Source of the DNA: Dromiciops gliroides
Lineage: Eukaryota; Chordata; Mammalia; Microbiotheria; Microbiotheriidae
Direction: 5' to 3'
DNA: 64,000 nucleotides
NCBI RefSeq assembly: GCF_019393635.1
Contig: NC_057861.1
Span: 664,519,232-664,583,231, forward strand
Shown piece by piece: positions 11,860 to 24,049 of this stretch. The notes beneath the pieces are model-generated. The model was given only the letters and a program-made list of their open reading frames with translations, ran no database searches and was not told where the DNA came from. Position 1 is the stretch's first letter. Each line of letters starts with the position of its first letter. The position numbers and the translations under genes are program-made.

Positions 11860-13015
11860 AACAGGAAATAGTTTCCACCCTGAAGGAACTGGAGTCCTTT
11901 GTGGGGAAAGAAGTATACAGATAAACAAGTACAACATATATTCAAAATAAATAAAAAGTGATATGGGAGTGTCATGGGCAAAAATTTTTAAGACAGAGTT
12001 TCTGGGTAAATGATAATCAGTTTTATCAACCACTGCTAGCAAGTAGCAAAGGGCTCATTCATCCTCTCAATGACCAAAAAGACCTAACCTGTGAAACCTT
12101 AAATACTTATAAAGCCTTTGGAAAAAGGGGTGCACCTGAGGCTAGAAATCAATTTTGATTTGTTAACAAATAATGACAAGAATGAATATTATAATGAAAG
12201 GCAGGTTTATTCTAATGAGGGACTTGGGGACATGACTCTGATCACTCAGCTTTAGTCAGAGAGACTTAGCTATACTCATATCTGACAAAAGGGAGAATCC
12301 ACATTTTCTCAGACCTGTTTGAATAAAACACAATGGTCCAGAATCCATCAATTCACCTAAACTAAAATTTCTTTACCTTTTGAACATATCTGAATTTTAT
12401 TTCTCAGTATCAGCCCCGCACTTCAAAGGCTGTCTGAATAAGCTAAAGAGGCTGGTTTCTGAATAAGGAAGTAGAAAAGAGGGAAAGCCTTCGTCCTAAT
12501 TCAATAATTAGTTATTACTACAAGAGAGAAATAATCCTTTAGGAGAAAAGGACACTATCTACCAGGGGGCCCTATATAGAGGCTGCCACAATCTGAACTT
12601 TGAAGGAAGCTAAGAACCTAGGAAGCAGAGGTAAGGATAGAATATATTCTATGCACTGGGGATGGTCTATGTAAAGGCAACGAGGAAGATGGTATGCTGT
12701 ATAGGAGGAATAGCAAATAAACCAGTCTGGTTGGACCATAGAGTGTTTGAAGAAAATTAATAGGCAATAAACATGTAAAGGTAGTCTAGAGACAGTTTGG
12801 GAAAGGTTTTAAAAGCCAAACAAAAAGTGTCAATTTTTTATCCTAGAGGTAAAAGGGAGCCAATAGAAGATTTTTAACAGCAAAGACACATTGTCAGCCA
12901 TGATAGGAATTTAGTAGTTGTGTGTAGAGAACATGGAGGCAAGATGATCTATTAGGAGGTTACTGCAATAATACAGGTGAGCAGTGATAAGGGCATGAAC
13001 TAGGGTGCTGGGTTT
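11860..13015 (+). mobile_element. Ancient composite dispersed repeat, interrupted
   Basis: Order of phrases: CCACCCTGAAGGAACTGGAG (11876), CTGAACTTTGAAGGAAGCTA (about 12592), CCAGTCTGGTTGGACCATAG (about 12722), TCCTAGAGGTAAAAGGGAGC (12841), GAGGTTACTGCAATAATACAG (12955) and GAACTAGGGTGCTGG. The 12000-12540 interval does not match and is either inserted or decayed. This is the most complete copy in the window. Confidence 0.5.
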
Positions 13016-13074
13016 GTGAGTAGTTAAAAAAAAAAAGAAAAAGAAAGTAAGGATACAAGAGGATAGCAGCTAAG

Positions 13075-13330
13075 ATAGTACATTGAACAGAGCATTAGAT
13101 CCAGAATCAGGAAGTCATAAATTCAAATCCAACCTCACAAAATTACTAGCAGTGTAACCCTGGGGAAGTCACTGAACCACTGTCTGTTTCAGTTTTCTCA
13201 ATTATAAAGTGGAGATAATAATAGTACCTATTTCCCAAAGTTGTTGTGAAGTTAAAATGAGATAACACTTGCAAGATGCTCTGAAAACTTTAATGTACTA
13301 TATAAAAGTTAGTTGTAATTATTTTTATTA
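13075..13330 (+). mobile_element. MIR-type SINE
   Basis: GAACAGAGCATTAGATCCAG, CAAATCCAACCTC, the core ACTAGCAGTGTAACCCTGGG, then AATGAGATAACACTTGCAAG and a tail AGTTGTAATTATTTTTATTA. It is a full-length but diverged MIR with the characteristic tail. Confidence 0.8.
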
Positions 13331-13616
13331 GTAGTCAGATAGAATCAATAAGATCTGAAAAATGATTTGATACAAGGTTTGAAGGAAAGAGAACAGTTGA
13401 CAAACAGTCCTAGATTTCAAATGTGAGGGACTAGAAGCTTATGGGTATGCTCAACAGAAACAGGGTCATGTATTGTTTACAACATAAAAGCCATGGAAGA
13501 ATTTTTCAAATCAATAGTCTCTGACAACCTAATACCTGATTGGCTTTCATAAGAGTAAGGCCAGTTTTCTACTGCGGCAAGAAGAAAATAAAGCTATTCA
13601 AGGAAATCAGCTTATG

Positions 13617-13857
13617 TTGTTGTTCAGTAGTTTTTCAGTCAAATCTTACTCTTCATGACCCCAATTGGGGTTCACTTGGAAAAGATTCTATAGTAGTTTG
13701 CCATTTCCTTCTCCAGTTCATTTTAAAGATGAGGTAAACAGGGTTAAGCGACTTACCCAGGGTGACACAGCTAGTAAGTGCCTGAGGCCTGATTTAAATT
13801 CTGTTCATCCTGACTCCTAGCCTGGTGCTCTATCCACAGTGCCACCTAGCTGCCCAC
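13617..13857 (-). mobile_element. RTE-tailed chimeric SINE
   Basis: On plus it begins TTGTTGTTCAGTAGTTTTTC and TTTGCCATTTCCTTCTCCAG, the reverse complement of an RTE/BovB-like tail (GGAGAAGGAAATGGCAAAC). It then has the MIR-like core and ends at CCACCTAGCTGCCC, the tRNA-type head. The head resembles the common SINE, but the tail is not poly(A). Confidence 0.8.
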
Positions 13858-14480
13858 AGAAATTAGCTTAGTGTTCACTTAAAGAATGAAATTAATGAAT
13901 CAGTGAATATGAGGCAAAGTGTATGTCAAGATCCCAAAGCAACAATGCCCTGTTAAAGCACTCTGACACACAAGGATATGAACTGAATGTACAATGGCAG
14001 CCCAAAGCATCTTGTGTGTTGATGGGGGGAAGGGGAGGCAGGGATCTGAGTCCTTCTCCCAGCTCTAACTCAGAGGTCTCCTGAGCAAAGGAAGAAAAGA
14101 AGACAGCACACAGCCTGAATTTTCTTTGGGGTAGGGGGAGAGGAAATCTTGAGACTGACATCCTCTTTGGCAGGGGCTAACTAAAAGGTTCCATGGAGTG
14201 AAAAAGTCAAACTTCTTACAGAGATTTACTAGTAGTTTTTCTCATGCTCTGCGTGATCTTAAGCACTGTTTTTTAACTATAGTGCATACCTAATTTCACC
14301 ACTAATTCAACTTCTGTCTCATCATTAATTCGATTTCAGGTCCCTGCCTCTCACTACTATTATATTGAACAATATATACTTAAATACATTAATACTTAAA
14401 TACATTGTACTTTTGTTGGTGTTCAAAACTCTTCACATCTGTAGGGCAAAACAAGATTAATATATTTTTTCTAAATCATC
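13858..14480. other. Unclassified intergenic stretch
   Basis: No recognisable gene or repeat. The antisense 89-codon frame at 13892-14161 has no recognisable domain. Confidence 0.45.
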
Positions 14481-14627
14481 AGTGGAAAACAAAATGAGAG
14501 ATGACAGAAACAGAAAAAGAAGAGAGAGACAGAAAGAGAGAGGAAAGATAGAAAGAGAGACAAAAAGAAGGATAAGTGAATGGAGGGGAGGGGAGAGGAG
14601 GAAAACTAAGGAGAGAGAAAAGTTGAC
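14481..14627. repeat. Purine-rich GA tract
   Basis: About 145 bp almost entirely A and G on plus (AGAGAGAGACAGAAAGAGAG and similar). It produces a spurious Arg/Glu-rich open frame. Confidence 0.85.
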
Positions 14628-14877
14628 CTATAGTATATTCAAATATTCAATGAAATATATGATGTCATTGATATGTTTCCTCCAGTGATTCAGACTGAAG
14701 CCCTCTCCATGCCTACTTGCTTTATCCATGTTCTCCATAAGTTCACTAAAAAGGAAGGGAATGAGAGGCATACAATATACTGGAGACCTTTCTTTATTTC
14801 TATTGACATCACAGAGATACCATGGAGTATCAGGCAAAAAGAAAAAATCATTTTAGAATTTCAAAAACTTTTTTGCC

Positions 14878-15790
14878 TTTCAAACATTTTCCAATTACAT
14901 ATAAAAAATCTGTAGCATTTGCTTTTTTAAATTTTTGATTTCCAAATTATTTCCTTCCCTCCCTCTCTTTCTCTTTCTTTGAGACAGAAAACAATTTATA
15001 TAGGTGGTACGTATGCGATCATGCAAAACATTTCCACATTAGTCATGTTGTGAAAGAAAACAAAAAAAATAAGGTAAAAAGAAAGTACGCTTTGATTTGT
15101 AATCAGACTCCATTCTTTCTCTGGAAATGGATAGCATTTTTCATTATGAGTTCTTCAGAATTGCTCTAGACCACTGTATTGCTAAGAACAACTAAGTTAT
15201 TCACAAATGATAATTGTACAATAGTGCTGTCACTGTGGACTATGTTCTCCTAGTTTTGTTCACTTCACTTTGCATCAGTTCATGTGAATCTTTGAAAAGC
15301 CAAGTTTTTCTGAAAGCATCCTGTTCATCATTTCTTATAGCACAATAGTATTTCATGGCAAACATATAATACAACTTATTCAACTTTTCCCCAATTGATG
15401 GACACTCCCTCTAATTATTTGCCACCATAAAAAGAGCTGCTAATAATATTTATACATATAGGTCCTTTTTCTTTTTTCCCTTTTTAAAAAATCTCATTGG
15501 GATATGACTATTGATAACTTTGATTTCTTCATCTGAAAACTACCTATTTAGAGCCTTTGACCATTTATCAATTGGCTAATGACACATATTCTTATGAAGT
15601 TGATTCAGTTCTCTATATTTTTGAGAAATGAGGTCTTTATCAGAGAAAGTTTTTGCAACTAAAAATTGTACGAGTTTTCAACTTTCCTTCTAATCTTGAC
15701 TACATTGATTTTGTTCATGGAAAAACTTTTAAATTTAATATAATAAAAATTATCCATTTTATATCCTGTAAATCTCTCTATTCAAACACT
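14878..15790 (-). mobile_element. L1 LINE 3' part, antisense
   Basis: Begins with the reverse complement of the L1 3' UTR (TTTTCCAATTACATATAAAA, CATTTCCACATTAGTCATGT). It continues into antisense ORF2: CAATTGATGGACACTCCCTC and AAAAAGAGCTGC encode the conserved C-terminus, followed by TTTGACCATTTATCAATTGG further upstream in ORF2. TTCAAACA at 14878-14885 and just after the truncated end (about 15782) may be a short TSD. Many indels make it an old copy. Confidence 0.85.
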
Positions 15791-15819
15791 TTTCTTATAC
15801 CTTAATTTCCATGGAATCA

Positions 15820-16020
15820 AGATTAAAAGCTGGAAATGACTTTTAGGAATGATCTTGTTCAATTCCCTAATTTTAACAAATGAGAAACTTGAGTCCCAGA
15901 GGGTTTCCATGTCCTTCTCAAGGTCATACATGGGGTAATGACAAAGTCAGGTTTCAAACCTAGGTTCTCAGACTCTAAATACAGAATTTTGCTATTTTTT
16001 TCTCTTCCCTGCCTCCAGGA
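15820..16020 (-). mobile_element. MIR-type SINE, antisense
   Basis: AGCTGGAAATGACTTTTAGG, AATGAGAAACTTGAGTCCCA, a CTCAAGGTCATACA segment and CAAACCTAGGTTCTCAGACT follow the antisense MIR order. Confidence 0.7.
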
Positions 16021-16239
16021 TTTACTCTGAAGTTTATGCAATTAAACAAAATAGGCTTTAAAACAGATATTTATTTAAATCTATACATTACTATGTATAT
16101 AAACTGACCTATCTAGAGAGAAAAGTGTCTTACCCAAATACTTAAGTCTATTCACAGCCATTGTTGGCTCTAGGTTCAGATAAATAAGATAAACTGATCT
16201 TTACTCAACTGGGAACTAATTTCCTTTCTCTGCCTTTCT

Positions 16240-17250
16240 GCCTCATCAAAATCCTAATTCTCCAAGCCTGAAGGTGGTAGAAATGCTTCCTAATGAGTTT
16301 ACTGTGCTAATCACAAGCTCAGGTAACCACATTTGCATCACTAAGAGTCTTCTTTCAAAGTGTGTTGGCAGTTCAGTCAATTTTGAATGGTCCATTGCTT
16401 CTCACCATTGGAGCAAGACTGATCCTGATCAATGCCTATCTCCAGATGGACTTATTTCCTTGCTTCCAGAATGTTTTGGCTTCATTGGAATTATAGGTGC
16501 TTAATGTCTCTATTTCACCCATGCCATTTTCAAGATGAAAGCCCTTGTGAAAAGCAAGCAGTCTATGACTTACATTTGCCCTCTACATGTGAACAGCTAG
16601 GGTTGAACAGTCTATGTGGTACAGATAATAGACCTACAGACATTGCTGAGCCCTCTCTAGAGGTAAGAGGGGAGAAAATAAGAAGGCAGATGGCTCAGTT
16701 GGAACTCTTGACTCTCTTGGATCCTAACCTGGAATGGATTGCTAATCAGATGGATGCCACTGGACTCTTTTCAGAGCATTGAGTGTCATTAGCTGTTAAT
16801 TGTCACAGTTAAAGAAACCTGCTAAGTGGCTATCACGGTACCATCTGGACATCTCAAGATATTTACATGGGAGACCCCAAAACCTCTGCACAAAAATCTG
16901 GGTTATTTACAGACTTGTATTTGGATCACATACCTTTTGTATTCAGTAGGGAAAGAGACCACAGTTTATCAAATCTGAAGAAAGGATAAGTCATTCTCTG
17001 GAAGAAGAAAATATGCCTAATGAATAAAGTGAACAAAGGGTTTATATTGACCACTGAGAATTTTGTCTCCAACCAAGTTTGTACAAGGGTTAAAAGGAAA
17101 TGTTCTCCTTATACCTTTACCCCTATTGATATCCTGCCACCAGCCACCACTGCTACCACCCCCTATATCAATACTATGTATAATAATGACCATAAAGCTA
17201 TCAAGAAGAATGTTGTGGCTAAATCCTTTATGAAACTTAGTGGGAACTAA
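16240..17250 (+). pseudogene. Unidentified coding-like block, possible retropseudogene
   Basis: I do not recognise the parent. Two long segments share one reading frame: 16432-16782 (116 codons, ending LLDPNLEWIANQMDATGLF) and 17020-17250 (76 codons, with SPYTFTPIDILPPATTAT). Between them the same frame has only three further stops (about 16813, 16987 and the first at 16783). An upstream 76-codon open stretch in another frame (16274-16504, MLPNEFTVLITSSGNH) abuts the first, as expected of one frameshift. Amino-acid composition looks protein-like rather than repeat-like, and no known repeat phrase is present. It could be a decayed processed pseudogene, an old exon or chance. No poly(A) or TSD was found. 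Confidence 0.35.
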
Positions 17251-18479
17251 TATCAAAACTCAGTGTGAAGAATGTATTTAAAGCAATTGACACTGATGCA
17301 ATACCACACAATGTATACCTTCAGAACTATCAAAGAAACCATAACAGAATTGGAAAGTATCCTGATAAAAACCTATATGAGATTAATAAAACATTAAGGC
17401 AGCTGTAGAAGTGTTAATATTCCCTAATCAAAAAGGATGGAGAGAATAGAAAAACATTATCCAAGCAAATAATAATTAGTTAAAAAACATAAAGTAATAC
17501 TTTTGGAACAAGAAGACTTGATTTCACCAAGTGGTAATAAAGGTCAATAAGAGACTTGCCATTGAATTTTTTGAATAGGACAGAAAATGTAACTTTAGAT
17601 GAAGCCTATGGAATTGCTGAAATCCAAGAGTAAAATCAAAAGAGCCTCCATGTGTGATATATACATGATTTTAGCCAACAAAGAAGTGTCCAGCAAATGC
17701 CTGAGTAATTCAAGTCTTGTTTATAAAAACGTAGAAATTCATGATGCCATGTCATGACCAAACCATCATCACCAGAAATTACAAAAAGTTCTCTTTAAGG
17801 AGCCCAGAATTAGTGATCAATTCAGATTATTTAAGGAAACAGTAGAAATTGTGCAAGATATCACTGAATGTTGCAAAAAAATTAAGTTTCTACCAAATAT
17901 TTAACAAGACATGACCTGATGAATAGAATTATACATCAGAAACTCATAATTTCTTATAGATGGCTAGACAAAATACATTTCCAAACTATAAATTCAAGCT
18001 TCAAAATATCTTTGAGAAATTAACAAATAAGCTGCCCTGGAATCAGGACATTATCAAAGACTAAATCATTGATCACAATTGTCAAAATAAAATACTGATC
18101 CATAAAAACTTAAGATCAGTGTTTTTGATAAATGTAATCACAACAAACATTTATTTATAATCTTGAAGTAACACAAAACGAAAAGATATTTAAATATTAA
18201 GACTCAGGAGAAGAAAGAAAAATCATGTGGGAACAAAACATGGTGCATATTTTCCCCATCCTGTCTGCTATTGAAATTGTACTAAGGATGCATTAGTGAC
18301 GCTTCAGAGAATTATCTTATATCCTAAAATGTTTATTCAAATATAAAGAACAATCATTTTGTCCTCCTATGTAATAAGATAAAAACTTGTCTGAGGACAA
18401 GTTATTCTATATGAATACCATCAAACAAAAAAAGAAAGAGATGAAAAAAGAAATAATGACAGTAACATCTCACTTACAT
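17251..18479. other. Unclassified stretch downstream of the coding-like block
   Basis: AT-rich, no recognisable repeat. Short frames such as AIDTDAIPHNVYLQNYQ at about 17285 and KETVEIVQDITECCKK at about 17835 look protein-like. They may continue the same decayed block or be its 3' UTR. Confidence 0.35.
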
Positions 18480-19085
18480 ATACCACTATAGCTTTCAAAA
18501 GGCTTTCACACACATGATATGTGTTTGAACATGCATGGGATGTTCAAGGAGGAATAGCACCTCCAGTGTGAAGGCTTGCCAAACCCTTTTCAGGGCTTCT
18601 TGTGTACCTTTCATGTCTACCTGGATCTTAACTCTCACCTGTGACTACAAGAAACTGTAGCATATGCAGTAGCCACAGCCTGCCAAGTTATCCCAGCAGC
18701 CAGACTAAACTATGCTGGGGGTAACTTACCAACCTTAAATCCATTGGTGAGTTAGTGGGCTGTCTACCCCAAGCATGTGAAGACTTCCCCCTGCAGAATG
18801 GATGGATGAGAACAATGTGTTCCAATGGCCATGAAAGCAGCTGAAGCAGGTGCTGTGGCATCCTTAGAGCTTGGTCAGACATCAAAGCCACCAAGGTCAT
18901 CCACTGCATCCCAGGCCATAGTCATCAGTCTTGACTTTTGTCCTGTCACTGGACTTTCATGACTCTGGAATAAAGAGTAAGGCTGATGACTTTGTGCAAC
19001 TCTACCTCATTTAAATCCAATTCAGGCAGGAGTCAGGACATCATGTCATGATGTTATTGGTCCTCTTCAAAAATGAAGGACAAAA
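18480..19085 (+). mobile_element. RTE/BovB-like LINE 3' end (probable)
   Basis: The phrases CTGCAGAATGGATGGATGAG, GTCATCCACTGCATCCCAGG, CACTGGACTTTCATGACTCT, TCATTTAAATCCAATTCA and the end GTCCTCTTCAAAAATGAAGG with GACAAA are those of a marsupial repeat that I associate with RTE LINE tails. The class is recalled, not tested. Confidence 0.45.
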
Positions 19086-19124
19086 CTATCAGATTTAGTG
19101 AACACAGAAGTCCTGTGTAAAATT

Positions 19125-19330
19125 TTGTAGCAATAGAGTCAGTTTTGGAGTCAGCAAGACATAGGGCAGAGGTGGAATTCAAATCTACTACTGACTTTAA
19201 AACTGGCTCTGCTATTCATCATTGAATTAAAATTTAGGATGTAAGAACCTATCCAAATTATTTAAACTTTCAGTGCCTCCAAGTAACTATCTAATACTTT
19301 AAGTTATTAAGCAGGTATCACTCTAATAAA
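19125..19330 (+). mobile_element. MIR-type SINE, decayed
   Basis: GTTTTGGAGTCAGCAAGACA and GGAATTCAAATCTACTACTG match a MIR head and B-box region. The remainder is weak. Confidence 0.5.
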
Positions 19331-19384
19331 TGGAATTTCCTTGCTTAGAATTCTCTTTACCATATTTGTTCTGTACGGAGTAGA

Positions 19385-19500
19385 CAGTAAAAGAAGTCTT
19401 ATCTCCATTTTACAGAGGCAAAGAGATGAAACAACTTGTCCAAGACCACTTGGTTAATAAGTAGTATACTGAAAATTGTAAACTTAGGTCTTCTAATTCA
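19385..19500 (-). mobile_element. MIR-type SINE fragment, antisense
   Basis: CTCCATTTTACAGAGGCAAA, CAACTTGTCCAAGACCACTT and TTAGGTCTTCTAATTCATGC are antisense MIR core phrases. Confidence 0.6.
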
Positions 19501-19638
19501 TGCTATGTTTTTTTTCCATATTTGACAGCTGACAGTCATTCTGTAGAAAGGAGAAATGGTACCTGAGATATGATGCCTTACTTGGCCACTCTAGCCACAA
19601 TGAGTTATTAAGGGAAATAGGCATGATTTGGGACACAT

Positions 19639-19816
19639 ACCTAATATTTTGGTTGGTTTGTTTGTTGCAGGGCAATGAGGGTTAAGTGACTTGCCCAGGG
19701 TCACACAGCTAGTAAGTGTCAAGTGTTTGAGGCCAGATTTGAACTCGGGTCCTCCTGAATCCAGGGCCAGTGCTTTATCCACTGCGCCACCTAGCTGCCC
19801 CAAACCTAATATTTTG
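19639..19816 (-). mobile_element. tRNA-type SINE with 13 bp TSD
   Basis: Body at 19652-19803, tail on the left as a T/G-rich run. The duplication ACCTAATATTTTG is perfect at 19639-19651 and 19804-19816. Confidence 0.95.
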
Positions 19817-20179
19817 AGGTCATTATCTCCTCCAGAATTTCTTACACTGTTCCTCTCAGAGGAAATACACTGGGCTAGATGATCACTGTTTTGATGTCAA
19901 CTATTATTTTGATGATTGAGAGAGATAATAGTATAGAGCCACAGCCCCCAGATATATATGCAGAAAACTGCAGAGTATAAGAAACAAAAGAGCTTTTAAA
20001 AAATCATAACACAAAGATTCAAATCTGATGTCTTATTTATAACTGAGACTTGCTGGGTTAGTACCCATGACTGGAATATGGAGCTTTTTTTTCAAAAGGA
20101 GCAAAAGATATAAAAACAGGCAGTGGAGAAGCATTGTATATTAAGAACATATACTGATATAAGCAAAAACTTATTTATA

Positions 20180-20530
20180 CTTAGAGTTATCCAAAAGTGG
20201 TGTGGTCTGCCTCAAGAGGTAGCAAATTACCTTTTAATGGAGATCTTCAAGTAAATGCTGGATAAACATTTGTCAGATCAGCTATGAAGATTATTTTTCA
20301 GGAAGGGAAATAACTAGATGGGTCTCTCAGGCACTTCCTTTTTTTTCTTTCTTTCTTTTTTTTTTGTGAGGTAATCGGGGTTAAGTGACTTGCCCAGGGT
20401 CTCACAGCTAGTAAGTGTCAAGTGCCTGAGGCCGGATTTGAACTCAGGTCTTCCTGATTCCAGGGCCAGTGCTCTATCCACTGTGCCACCTTGCTGCCCC
20501 TCTCAGGCACTTCCAATTCTGAAATGCGGT
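20180..20530 (+). mobile_element. CR1/L3 3' fragment split by a SINE
   Basis: TTATCCAAAAGTGGTGTGGT, TGCCTCAAGAGGTAGCAAAT, GGAGATCTTCAAGTAAATGC and CTAGATGGGTCTCTCAG form the LINE tail. CACTTCCAATTCTGAAATG after the SINE completes it. Confidence 0.7.
20325..20514 (-). mobile_element. tRNA-type SINE with 14 bp TSD, nested in CR1
   Basis: Body at 20339-20500, with a T-rich tail on the left. TCTCAGGCACTTCC repeats at 20325-20338 and 20501-20514. It interrupts the CR1/L3 tail, so it is younger. Confidence 0.93.
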
Positions 20531-20809
20531 CCAAAAATGGGGGTTAGGATTGGGATTTGGGTGAAGATCAATGAAGGAATAAAAAGAAGTGACATATCAT
20601 CAAACTAAAGTATAGATTACCTAAAGAGAAGTATGACATTAGTAAAGAACTTGGGAAATGGATCACAAACCTGGCATAGAGACCTGATAAACTACTGGTG
20701 AGGAACTTTAGCTTTCTCTCTCTCCTTCCTGCTTTCTCTCTCTTTATTCCCTTTTCCCCCCTCTTTCTTTTCCTCAATCAAGAAATAAACATTGGGGGGG
20801 GGACTTGAA

Positions 20810-21450
20810 TTTCTCTTTATTTATACAGAGTACTGGTAGCTCAAATAGGCTGGTCCTCCAGGACACTGGTACATAATGTGGAAGGAACAGCAGGCAGGGT
20901 TGTGCTCTCAAAGGGAAAGCTCAGTGCTTGGAGTGGCTGCCAGCACAGGATGGGTCTAAACTGTCTTTATTAAGACAGGAGGGATGGGTGCCTAAAAAGA
21001 CAACAACAACAACAAAAACACAGACCAGAGCCAAGGCAGGACCCAGGCCATCAGTGCCCCACACACACACTTTAAATAGGGGCCACCTTCAGAACTGGGA
21101 GGGGGCAGCCATATACAGCTATATATCTATATTCTCATCCCCCACCTACAGACACACAGACAGAGCAGTCCCCAAGGCGCTAGCATTTGGGGGTAGCACT
21201 GGGTTGATACATGTATAGAGTTGGGATAAATGAAGATTCCTTGTTGACACAGTTCTGCTCCAGCCCTGGGTGGGCAAAGTCCTTAGTTTGGCATTGATCT
21301 AAGCCAACCACCCTTGCTTTGGGTTGTGGGGAAGGGGTCTAGAGAGGGGGTAGTTAGAGGCAGCTTTATAGTTCTGGAGTAGGGGACTGGGCTGCCCCCC
21401 TCCCCAGCTGCTATCTTCCCAGGGGCAGGATACTCCCTGCCCCCTTTTGC
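20810..21450 (-). other. Probable retained 3' UTR of the LC3A-like retrocopy
   Basis: GC-richer than its surroundings and free of recognised repeats, directly after the pseudogene stop codon on minus. AATAAA-type signals occur on minus at 20966-20971 and 20817-20822. No poly(A) run follows either. The 20715-20770 tract is pyrimidine-rich. That it is the parental 3' UTR is inferred from position. Confidence 0.5.
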
Positions 21451-21771
<321 letters not shown>

Positions 21772-21854
21772 CTGGGTCGGGCAGGGGTGTGGTAGGGTGG
21801 GAAGTTCAGGGTCAGGGATCAGGGTGTCGCTGCTGCTCCAGGTTCTCTTGGTTC
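21772..21854 (-). other. Upstream edge of the LC3A-like retrocopy
   Basis: GC-rich segment with no readable LC3 N-terminus. It may be scrambled N-terminal coding sequence or 5' UTR of the retrotransposed mRNA. Confidence 0.35.
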
Positions 21855-21945
21855 TCCTAAATAAACATTTATAAAGTACTTACTATGTACTAGGCACTCT
21901 TCTAAGCACTGGGGATACAAAAAGAGGCAAAAGATAGCTCCTGCC
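21855..21945 (+). mobile_element. Ancient composite repeat, 5' segment
   Basis: AAATAAACATTTATAAAGTA, CTTACTATGTACTAGGCACT and CTAAGCACTGGGGATACAAA, then AGCTCCTGCCCTC. This is the opening phrase of the dispersed repeat seen also at 34.2, 36.3, 53.7 and 58.9 kb. Confidence 0.65.
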
Positions 21946-22165
21946 CTCCTCCTCCTCCTCCTTCTTTCTTCTTCCTCTTCCTACTCATCCTCTTCTTTCT
22001 TCCTTCTTTCCTCTTCTTCTTTCTTCCCTTCCCCTCCTTCCACACTTTATTCCTTTCTCTCTCTGCCTCTCTCTCCTTCCCTCCTCCTCTTTTCTCTATC
22101 TCCCTTTATTTCTGTCTCTCCATCCCTTTTTAATTCTTCACCCTCTTCCCATATTCCTCTCAATT
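21946..22165. repeat. Polypyrimidine CT/CTT-rich tract
   Basis: About 215 bp of nearly uninterrupted C and T on plus, with CTCCT and CTTCTT blocks. Simple-sequence origin. Confidence 0.9.
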
Positions 22166-23029
22166 TTTCTCTCTCCCAAAATCAGAGAAGCAAATCATTT
22201 CTTGGCTTGCTTAACAATAATTTCATCCTTCAAAAGACTGACAAGGGGAATGGCATTTCTGGATCTTATTTTCATCAAGGAGCAATTGTTTGCTAAAGGA
22301 GAAACGATGACTTTCATTCCATTATAGAATTTGTGATAGCGAAACAAAGCAAATCCAAGCATATACTGCCATAAAACTGAGGTTTGAGAGGAACAAGTAT
22401 CAAAAGTTTAAAGAAAGTCTAGGGAAAGGTCAGAATATGAAGAATGGAGACTTCTCAAAACTAAGATTCTAAATAAACAAAAAGAAGCAATTCCAATGAG
22501 AAGAAAAGGAGGGATTTGACTAAAGGTACCAATGCAAGAGCCCAGGAAACTAACATACCAACTTAGTTTTCTTTTGTTTTTAAGGCATGCAGGAAAGATG
22601 AAAGAAGAGTAGGTAATTTAAGATAAAAAGAAAAAGTAGGGTTCTGAAAGCAGAGTGAGAGGAGTACTAAATTTTAAAATTAGCTTAAACCAGTTAGGGT
22701 AGTTGAAAACAACAAAAAGGAATTTTGTGGAGGGAAAATAGGGAGGAGGAGAGGGAGAGAGAAAAATTTAGCTATACTTAAGGTAAAATGAGTATCAAAG
22801 AGTAAGATCACAACTTGGGGTCAATGGGAAAATAAATGGAAACAGTATGAAGGGAAAGGACACTCTTTAATCTTACTTTACTATTTACTAATTCTTTAAT
22901 TTTTCTTTCCCTGAAAAGAAAATTATCTTTTGATTGGAAAGTTCAGAGTATAAATGACTAATAAGAAGTTGAAACTCAATATAGATAAAAAAAAAGTTGT
23001 AAGATAGTAATGAGTTTCCCTTGATAAGT
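22166..23029. other. Unclassified intergenic stretch
   Basis: AT- and purine-rich. The block 22190-22900 may be decayed CR1 coding sequence upstream of the recognisable part, but I cannot show it. Confidence 0.4.
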
Positions 23030-24040
23030 TCAAGGCAACAGGCCCATATGAACTACATAGCAGAGTATTTTTAAATGGGCTAATGTAATTGCTTAGCTCT
23101 GAAAAATCATTGAAAAAACTGGAGAAAGACCAAAGGACTGGGTAGGCAGAAGTGTTGCCACAATTTTCCAAAAAGGGAAGGAAGTGGGAGTGGATATAGA
23201 CACTATAAGTCAGTGACCTTAACCTTGGTTTCTGGATGGGTTGGGGGAGAATCCAGAATCAATTATTTAAGAGATGGTTGGTAAGGATCTGTCAAAGAAA
23301 GCAGTGGTAATATATGACCAGTCACAGAATATTTTTGGAACTAAAAGAGATGTTAAATGTCATATAGTCTAATCCCCTCATTTTACAATAAAAAAAACTA
23401 AGGAACAGTAACTGAATGATTTGCACAAGTCAGATAAAGAGGAGCAGATCTGGGATTTGAACTTGTGTCCTCTAATTCCAAGTCCAATCTTCTCTCTACT
23501 TCACTACTCTGCCACAACAAAAGGTTCAGCATGACTTCAAGAACTGGTTGGTGAAAGTAATCGCATTTCCAATTTTTCCCTTACAAGGTAAATAAATTGA
23601 AAGTCAAGGGGATGCTATAGCTATAACTAGGGAGTATTGTGGTACAGCAGAAAAAGAGATGGCTCTGGATTTAGGGGACCCAGGTTCCAATTTCTGATTT
23701 GAACTAAATGATCTGAGGTTCCCTCCTGCTCTAGAACTATGAACCTATACTGAGAATTTACCAAAGCTTTTGATAAATGATCTCAAGCTGTCCATGTGTA
23801 AAAGATCACAAAGAGAGAAGAGGCGAATCAATAGGATACTTAGGTGGATTTGGAATTAGTCAAATGGCCAGATGCAAAGAGAATCTTTAATGGTTAAATG
23901 TTATCTTGGAAAGATGCCTGTAGTAGAATGCCTCAGAGGTGGATCCTTAACCCAGTGCTCTGTAACATTATTTTATCAATATTTAGATAAAAACACATAA
24001 GGCATGTTCATCAGATTTGAAGGAATAGCAAGTTCATTGT
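23030..24040 (+). mobile_element. CR1/L3 LINE internal (reverse transcriptase) remnant
   Basis: Follows the order of the CR1/L3 RT region. GACCAAAGGACTGGGTAGGC, CAATTTTCCAAAAAGGGAAG, TATAAGTCAGTGACCTTAAC and TTATTTAAGAGATGGTTGGT come first. After a MIR insertion come GGTTCAGCATGACTTCAAGA, then ATTAGGTGGATTTGG-like, CCCAGTGCTCTGTAACATTA and TATCAATATTTAGATAAAAAC. Frame is lost throughout. Confidence 0.65.
23325..23515 (-). mobile_element. MIR-type SINE nested in CR1, antisense
   Basis: Contains CATATAGTCTAATCCCCTCA, TTTTACAATA, GAACAGTAACTGAATGATTT and GATTTGAACTTGTGTCCTCT up to CTCTACTTCACTACTCTGCC. It separates two collinear CR1 parts. Confidence 0.75.
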
Positions 24041-24049
24041 ATCACAGAA

